From CAYGJN01 sp964350135 (GTDB lineage: Bacteria; Bdellovibrionota; Bacteriovoracia; Bacteriovoracales; Bacteriovoracaceae): a stretch of DNA of 10,006 nt. The stretch lies in the NCBI GenBank assembly GCA_964350135.1, contig CAYGJN010000096.1, positions 1-10,006 on the forward strand, given 5' to 3'. The notes under the pieces were generated by a model, which was not told where the DNA came from, did not search any database, and saw nothing but the letters and a program-made list of their open reading frames with translations. The position numbers and the translations under genes were made by a program. This document shows positions 6,826-10,006 of this stretch, piece by piece; within the stretch, counting starts at the first letter, position 1, and every line of letters starts with the position of its first letter.

Positions 6826-7770
6826 CTAGAACTTCGGTACAGCAAAACTTTGTCCATCCCCTTTACACCACCTTGGTAGCACAGAGACTTCATTCAAGAC
6901 AACTCTATGACCCGTAACTGCTAAAAGAAATGAATCAAAAGCTTTAGGATTTTTGCATATTAAGTTCATATCATGCTCATAAATAAAGATTCCTAGATGT
7001 TCTTCAATGGCCTTACAAATTAATGCTCTGGCGTTTACACCTTGGTCAATATCTTTAAGATTTGTAATCATAGACTTAGTAATAATCTTAGATCTTAAAA
7101 GCTCAATCAAACATATATAAGTGGATGTTTCATAATAACTAAGCCCTTCCGGAAGATGCCTGCGCAGATAAGCAAATCGAGACATAAGCATAGTGGATGC
7201 GTTTCCAAAAGAATCAAAGCCTGCATTAAAAAAATGAAGTAGATGATCGTAATAGTTCTCCCAAACCCAAACATCAATAGGACGGTTCCAATATGGAAGA
7301 AAACCTTTTCGAAGTCTTCTTTTAAATGATTTTGAAAGAATATGGTTATCTGGTTTTTTCTCTAAAACATTAAAGCTTGGTCTTATTTCGCTGGCCTCTT
7401 GCCGATCTTTCTCATAAGACTTGGGATGATGTTCAAAAATTTCTTTATCTGTGTCTAACAAAACCTGCATTCTCTCTCGTACATCACGAACTTCCTCTGC
7501 AGGACAAATTTTCATGCCAGGACAATCTAGCTCACAATCATGGCATGGTGGTGTTGTCAGGGGGAAATCAACGACTAGGTCTTTAAGGTTAAAATCCGTT
7601 GCCCATTTTCTAATAGCGTCATCGCCATCTTCAGCGTCTTCATCTTTAACCTGAAGAACTGACTTTAAAAACCATCTCTCAGAGTCAGAGTAATATTCTA
7701 GGAGACAGAAAAAAAACTTATCTTTTCTTCCTCCTCCTAAACTCATTCCTGCTATATTAATTCTATCCAT
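6826..7770 (-). CDS. DUF429-like (predicted RNase H-fold) protein with a cysteine cluster
   Basis: I do not recognise a characterised homologue of this 314-residue soluble protein. Its layout recalls DUF429 proteins, a predicted RNase H-like fold: an N-terminal strand region (INIAGMSLGG), LVVDFPLTTP (65-74) where the family has a 'GIDxPIGL'-type strand, an acidic helix region (YYETSTYICLIEL, 212-224), FDSFLLAVTGH (278-288) matching the family's D-A-L-L-A-A helix, and a GDGQSFAVPKF end (304-314) like the family's 'EGWI-P'. The strand-one Asp expected of that fold seems to be Met9. A cysteine cluster, C76-x2-C79-x3-C83-x5-C89, follows LVVDFP and could bind zinc or an iron-sulphur cluster. The family assignment is tentative. 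The gene starts ten bases after the GHMP kinase stop, with a weak ribosome binding site, as the fourth gene of the tdk-hpt operon. Confidence 0.6.
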   Translation of the reverse strand: MDRINIAGMSLGGGRKDKFFFCLLEYYSDSERWFLKSVLQVKDEDAEDGDDAIRKWATDFNLKDLVVDFPLTTPPCHDCELDCPGMKICPAEEVRDVRERMQVLLDTDKEIFEHHPKSYEKDRQEASEIRPSFNVLEKKPDNHILSKSFKRRLRKGFLPYWNRPIDVWVWENYYDHLLHFFNAGFDSFGNASTMLMSRFAYLRRHLPEGLSYYETSTYICLIELLRSKIITKSMITNLKDIDQGVNARALICKAIEEHLGIFIYEHDMNLICKNPKAFDSFLLAVTGHRVVLNEVSVLPRWCKGDGQSFAVPKF

Positions 7771-7780
7771 GACTCTATTG

Positions 7781-8794
7781 TCACATTGGTGGTGAAACTT
7801 TGAAATCTAAAACTTTCATACCTAAGCTTTGAACTCGGGATTTTATGTCTTGGCCTTCGCTCATTTTGTGAATAAGAAGAAAACAGCCTCCTCCTCCAGC
7901 ACCACACATTTTAAGACCAAGTCCTTGAAACTCATTCAATAAATCGGCATAGATTTTATTGATTGTCTTAGGGACAATACCTGGAAAAAGCTTTGCTCTA
8001 AGTTCACCTTCTTCTTTGATAAGCTTATTGAGCTCTTCGAACTTGTTTTCTTGAATGGCCCTATGGGCCCTATGGCTAAGATCCGCGATAGAGCTTAATC
8101 CTTTTCTTATATTTTCATCTTTATCAAAAAAACCTTTGTAGACTTCCCAATTATTGATGCCGCTATTTCTTGTCACTCCTGAATAAACAAGTGTCAGAGA
8201 GTTTTCAAGATGATCTGAAAGTTTTTTTGAATAAAGCTGAATTGGATCAATTGCTCCTTCTTGAACTTTTAAAGAGAGCACACCTCCATAACAAGCTGGA
8301 TAATAATCCTGATAACCAGTTGGTCCTGCATCTAATATACGGGCCTCAATATTTCGAACAATCTCTAATGCTTCATTTTGATTAAAAGGTTTTTTAAGAA
8401 AATTGCACAGTCCTCTAAAAAGAGTAATCCCCATAGTAGAAGATCCTCCAAGCCCTGCTCCTGCAGGTGAACCTGAACTTAAAGTGAGTTTAATTCCTTG
8501 TTTTATATTAAAATAATTTAAGATCTGAATAATAAAACTCATCTCTGCAAAATAATTTTTAAGATAAATATTTTCAGTAGTTAATTCTTCTAATTTAAAC
8601 TGATAGGACTTCTGATAATCAAGAGACTCAATTGCAATAACTTCATCAGTGTTTTTTTCAATAATAACTTTTGCTTTGAGAGTAGTTGCCAAATTAAGAG
8701 TTGTTACATTTGGAAGAATAAGATTAATTGGCCAAAGGTCTAGAGTGCCTCCAAGTAAATCAACTCGGACTGAGCCTTCGCTAATTATCTGCAT
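7781..8794 (-). CDS. GHMP-family small-molecule kinase, substrate unknown
   Basis: This 337-residue protein has the three GHMP kinase signatures: SVRVDLLGGTLD near the start (8-19), the ATP-binding glycine/serine loop SPAGAGLGGSST (109-120) and the C-terminal KMCGAGGGGCFLL (295-307). GPTGYQDYYPACYGG (157-171) resembles the substrate-side segment of sugar-type members, with Asp163 as the likely catalytic base. The family includes galactokinase, mevalonate kinase and heptose-7-phosphate kinase (HddA); the first motif looks most like the sugar/heptose type, but this does not settle the substrate. I chose ATG 8794 over GTG 8803, because AGGTG lies six bases before the ATG and overlaps the GTG. 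Its start overlaps the hpt end by 14 bp, implying coupling to nucleotide salvage genes. Confidence 0.85.
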   Translation of the reverse strand: MQIISEGSVRVDLLGGTLDLWPINLILPNVTTLNLATTLKAKVIIEKNTDEVIAIESLDYQKSYQFKLEELTTENIYLKNYFAEMSFIIQILNYFNIKQGIKLTLSSGSPAGAGLGGSSTMGITLFRGLCNFLKKPFNQNEALEIVRNIEARILDAGPTGYQDYYPACYGGVLSLKVQEGAIDPIQLYSKKLSDHLENSLTLVYSGVTRNSGINNWEVYKGFFDKDENIRKGLSSIADLSHRAHRAIQENKFEELNKLIKEEGELRAKLFPGIVPKTINKIYADLLNEFQGLGLKMCGAGGGGCFLLIHKMSEGQDIKSRVQSLGMKVLDFKVSPPM

Positions 8795-9302
8795 TGAGCA
8801 CACCTACGTAAGGAAGCTCACGATAGCGACCAGCGTAGTCTAACCCAAAACCAATAACAAAACGGTCTTCAATCTCAAAGCCAAGATAATCAATAGGTAC
8901 TGGATAAATATTGCGTGAGGGTTTATATAAAAGACTCGCCACTTTAATTGTCTTAGGCCCTCTACCTTTGAGCATCTCAAGATAATGAGTCATGGTTAGG
9001 CCAGTATCAATAATGTCTTCAACAACTAAGACATTTCGATCTCTTAGATCAAGAGCACAGTCCATATTGACTATAACCTCACCAGATGAATTTTTGCTAT
9101 CTCCATAAGAGGAAAGAGAAACAAAATCAAGCTTTATAGGAAGTTCTATTTGGCGAATCAAATCTGTACAAAAAATAAAGGCTCCGTTAAGAACACAAAT
9201 AACGATGAGCTCTTCACCTTTAAAATCTTTGGAAACCATCTCTCCAAGGACTGCAATTCGTGTGGCAATATCATCTTCGGAAATAAAAATCTCTGGATTC
9301 AT
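8781..9302 (-). CDS. hpt: Hypoxanthine phosphoribosyltransferase
   Basis: Hpt joins PRPP to hypoxanthine (often guanine too) to make IMP or GMP, recycling free purine bases in the cytoplasm. The 173 residues are typical of the bacterial enzyme. The PRPP-binding motif VLVVEDIIDTGLT is at 91-103 with its paired acidic residues, VLNGAFIF (37-44) fits the PRPP loop region, SLSSYG (62-67) is the flexible loop with the conserved Ser-Tyr, and the C-terminal segment DYLGFEIEDRFVIGFGLDY (138-156) carries the purine-contact region. ATG 9302 overlaps the tdk stop by one base (TGATG). An in-frame TTG at 9305 is a less likely start. The nearest GAGGT is about 12 bases upstream, so stop-start coupling with tdk is the probable way it is translated. 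Confidence 0.96.
   Translation of the reverse strand: MNPEIFISEDDIATRIAVLGEMVSKDFKGEELIVICVLNGAFIFCTDLIRQIELPIKLDFVSLSSYGDSKNSSGEVIVNMDCALDLRDRNVLVVEDIIDTGLTMTHYLEMLKGRGPKTIKVASLLYKPSRNIYPVPIDYLGFEIEDRFVIGFGLDYAGRYRELPYVGVLNADN
8801..8805 (-). promoter_or_regulatory. Ribosome binding site (AGGTG) choosing ATG 8794 for the GHMP kinase
   Basis: On the minus strand AGGTG sits six bases before ATG 8794. It overlaps the upstream in-frame GTG at 8803, which has no good Shine-Dalgarno of its own, so the shorter start is preferred. Confidence 0.5.
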
Positions 9303-9922
9303 CAACTTAAAATTACCTCAGCCCCTCTATCAGGCAATGTATTTAATGGAAGAAGTTTTTCTTCATCAACATAATCATAATGAGATCGGCATCTTGCTTC
9401 ATAAGCATCAGTTTCACCTAGAAGTACTTGTTCATTACTTGTGACAATTCTTTGAGTTCGACTTGCATTGGCTCCACAAACTGTACAGATTGCATGAATC
9501 TTACAAACTGAATCGGCAATGGCCAAAAGATGAGGAATTGGACCAAAAGGAATTCCCTTATAATCTAGATCAAGGCCAGCACAAATAACTCGATACCCTC
9601 TGCGCGCTAGTTTTGAGACAACTTTAACAATATCTTCGTCAAAAAATTGAACCTCATCTACAGCAACGATACGAGTGGAATCAAAAAGCTTACTTAAAAT
9701 TTCAGTTGAGTGCTTAACAGCAGTTGCATCTTTAGAATTAGTGTCATGACTTACAACTTTTTTTTCATCATAACGAATATCAATTGAAGGCTTAAAAATT
9801 TGGACTCTTTGCCGTGCAATCTGAGCACGATTGACTCTTCTAATAAGCTCAGTAGTCTTACCAGAAAACATTGGGCCACAAATAACTTCGATGGAGCCAC
9901 CCAAAAAAGCAGTATAAGTCAT
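9302..9922 (-). CDS. tdk: Thymidine kinase (TK1-like, zinc-binding)
   Basis: This enzyme phosphorylates thymidine to dTMP with ATP, feeding the DNA precursor pool. The 206 residues follow the TK1 pattern: a P-loop GPMFSGKTTEL (16-26), DEVQFF (89-94) with the catalytic Glu90 (DEAQFF is commoner), GLDLDYKGIPFGP (116-128), which carries the lasso/substrate loop, and a zinc ribbon made of CTVCG (Cys146, Cys149) with CRSH (Cys178, His181). All catalytic and zinc residues look intact. It heads the leftward operon with hpt and has a strong GAGGAG ribosome binding site five bases before ATG. That site is partly inside an inverted repeat (see the leader hairpin). Together with hpt, it indicates salvage of nucleosides and bases. 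Confidence 0.96.
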   Translation of the reverse strand: MTYTAFLGGSIEVICGPMFSGKTTELIRRVNRAQIARQRVQIFKPSIDIRYDEKKVVSHDTNSKDATAVKHSTEILSKLFDSTRIVAVDEVQFFDEDIVKVVSKLARRGYRVICAGLDLDYKGIPFGPIPHLLAIADSVCKIHAICTVCGANASRTQRIVTSNEQVLLGETDAYEARCRSHYDYVDEEKLLPLNTLPDRGAEVILS

Positions 9923-9928
9923 GAACTC

Positions 9929-9959
9929 TCCTCAACCCTTAAGGCGGAATGCTTGAGGA
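9929..9959 (-). promoter_or_regulatory. Inverted repeat in the tdk leader that covers its ribosome binding site
   Basis: On the minus strand TCCTCAA is followed 17 bases later by TTGAGGA, a perfect 7-bp stem whose second arm includes the GAGGA part of the tdk Shine-Dalgarno. The loop contains the palindrome CCTTAAGG (9937-9944). If this forms in the mRNA it would limit ribosome access to tdk. A second, overlapping pair (GAATG 9947-9951 and CATTC 9963-9967) is competitive in position. The stem is short, so function is uncertain. Confidence 0.35.
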
Positions 9960-10006
9960 ATTCATTCTGGCAAAAGCTTAATATAATGACAACGGAAAGC
10001 CCGGCT

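Noticed and set aside
8795..8803. GTG 8803 as the start of the GHMP kinase
   Set aside because: It overlaps the AGGTG that best serves ATG 8794 and adds only three residues with no family support.
9982..9987. TATAAT on the plus strand near the right edge as a divergent promoter
   Set aside because: No acceptable -35 lies 16-18 bases upstream, and any gene it would serve is outside the window.

Overview
The window looks like ordinary chromosome from an AT-rich Gram-negative bacterium (roughly 35-40% GC by eye). A lipoprotein with four haem motifs and an OmpP1/FadL-type outer-membrane barrel point to a diderm cell. The low GC, the tightly packed genes and the gene content together suggest a Bdellovibrionota/Bacteriovoracia-like organism or another 'delta-type' proteobacterium. 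That placement is an inference and no gene here proves it. No mobile element, CRISPR array, tRNA or rRNA was seen.

The left half (1-5721) reads rightward as one compact series of seven genes. They are the C-terminus of a TPR-like protein, a lipoprotein joining a 5'-nucleotidase-like domain to a tetrahaem cytochrome c domain, tsaD, rsmA, an OmpP1/FadL-like porin, smpB and a short DUF2203-like protein. Junctions are overlaps (TTGA, 22 bp, ATGA, TAATG) or gaps of 10-12 bases, so transcriptional and translational coupling is likely. The core theme is translation quality: TsaD modifies tRNA, RsmA methylates 16S rRNA and SmpB acts in trans-translation. Two envelope proteins are embedded in the series.

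The right half (5744-9922) reads leftward. In transcription order it holds tdk (thymidine kinase), hpt (hypoxanthine phosphoribosyltransferase), a GHMP-family small-molecule kinase, a DUF429-like protein with a cysteine cluster and, after a 122-base AT-rich gap, a CaCA-family Na+/Ca2+ exchanger. The first four form a tight operon. Its first two genes salvage nucleosides and bases, which would suit an organism that feeds on host or prey nucleotides. The two blocks converge at 5721/5744 with only 22 bases between stop codons and no evident terminator.

No clear new multi-gene system is visible. The points most worth a second look are the degenerate phosphoesterase/tetrahaem lipoprotein, the cysteine-bearing DUF429-like protein, the GHMP kinase of unknown substrate in a salvage operon, a hairpin that could mask the tdk ribosome binding site, and a strong excess of GGCC and AAGCTT across all genes.
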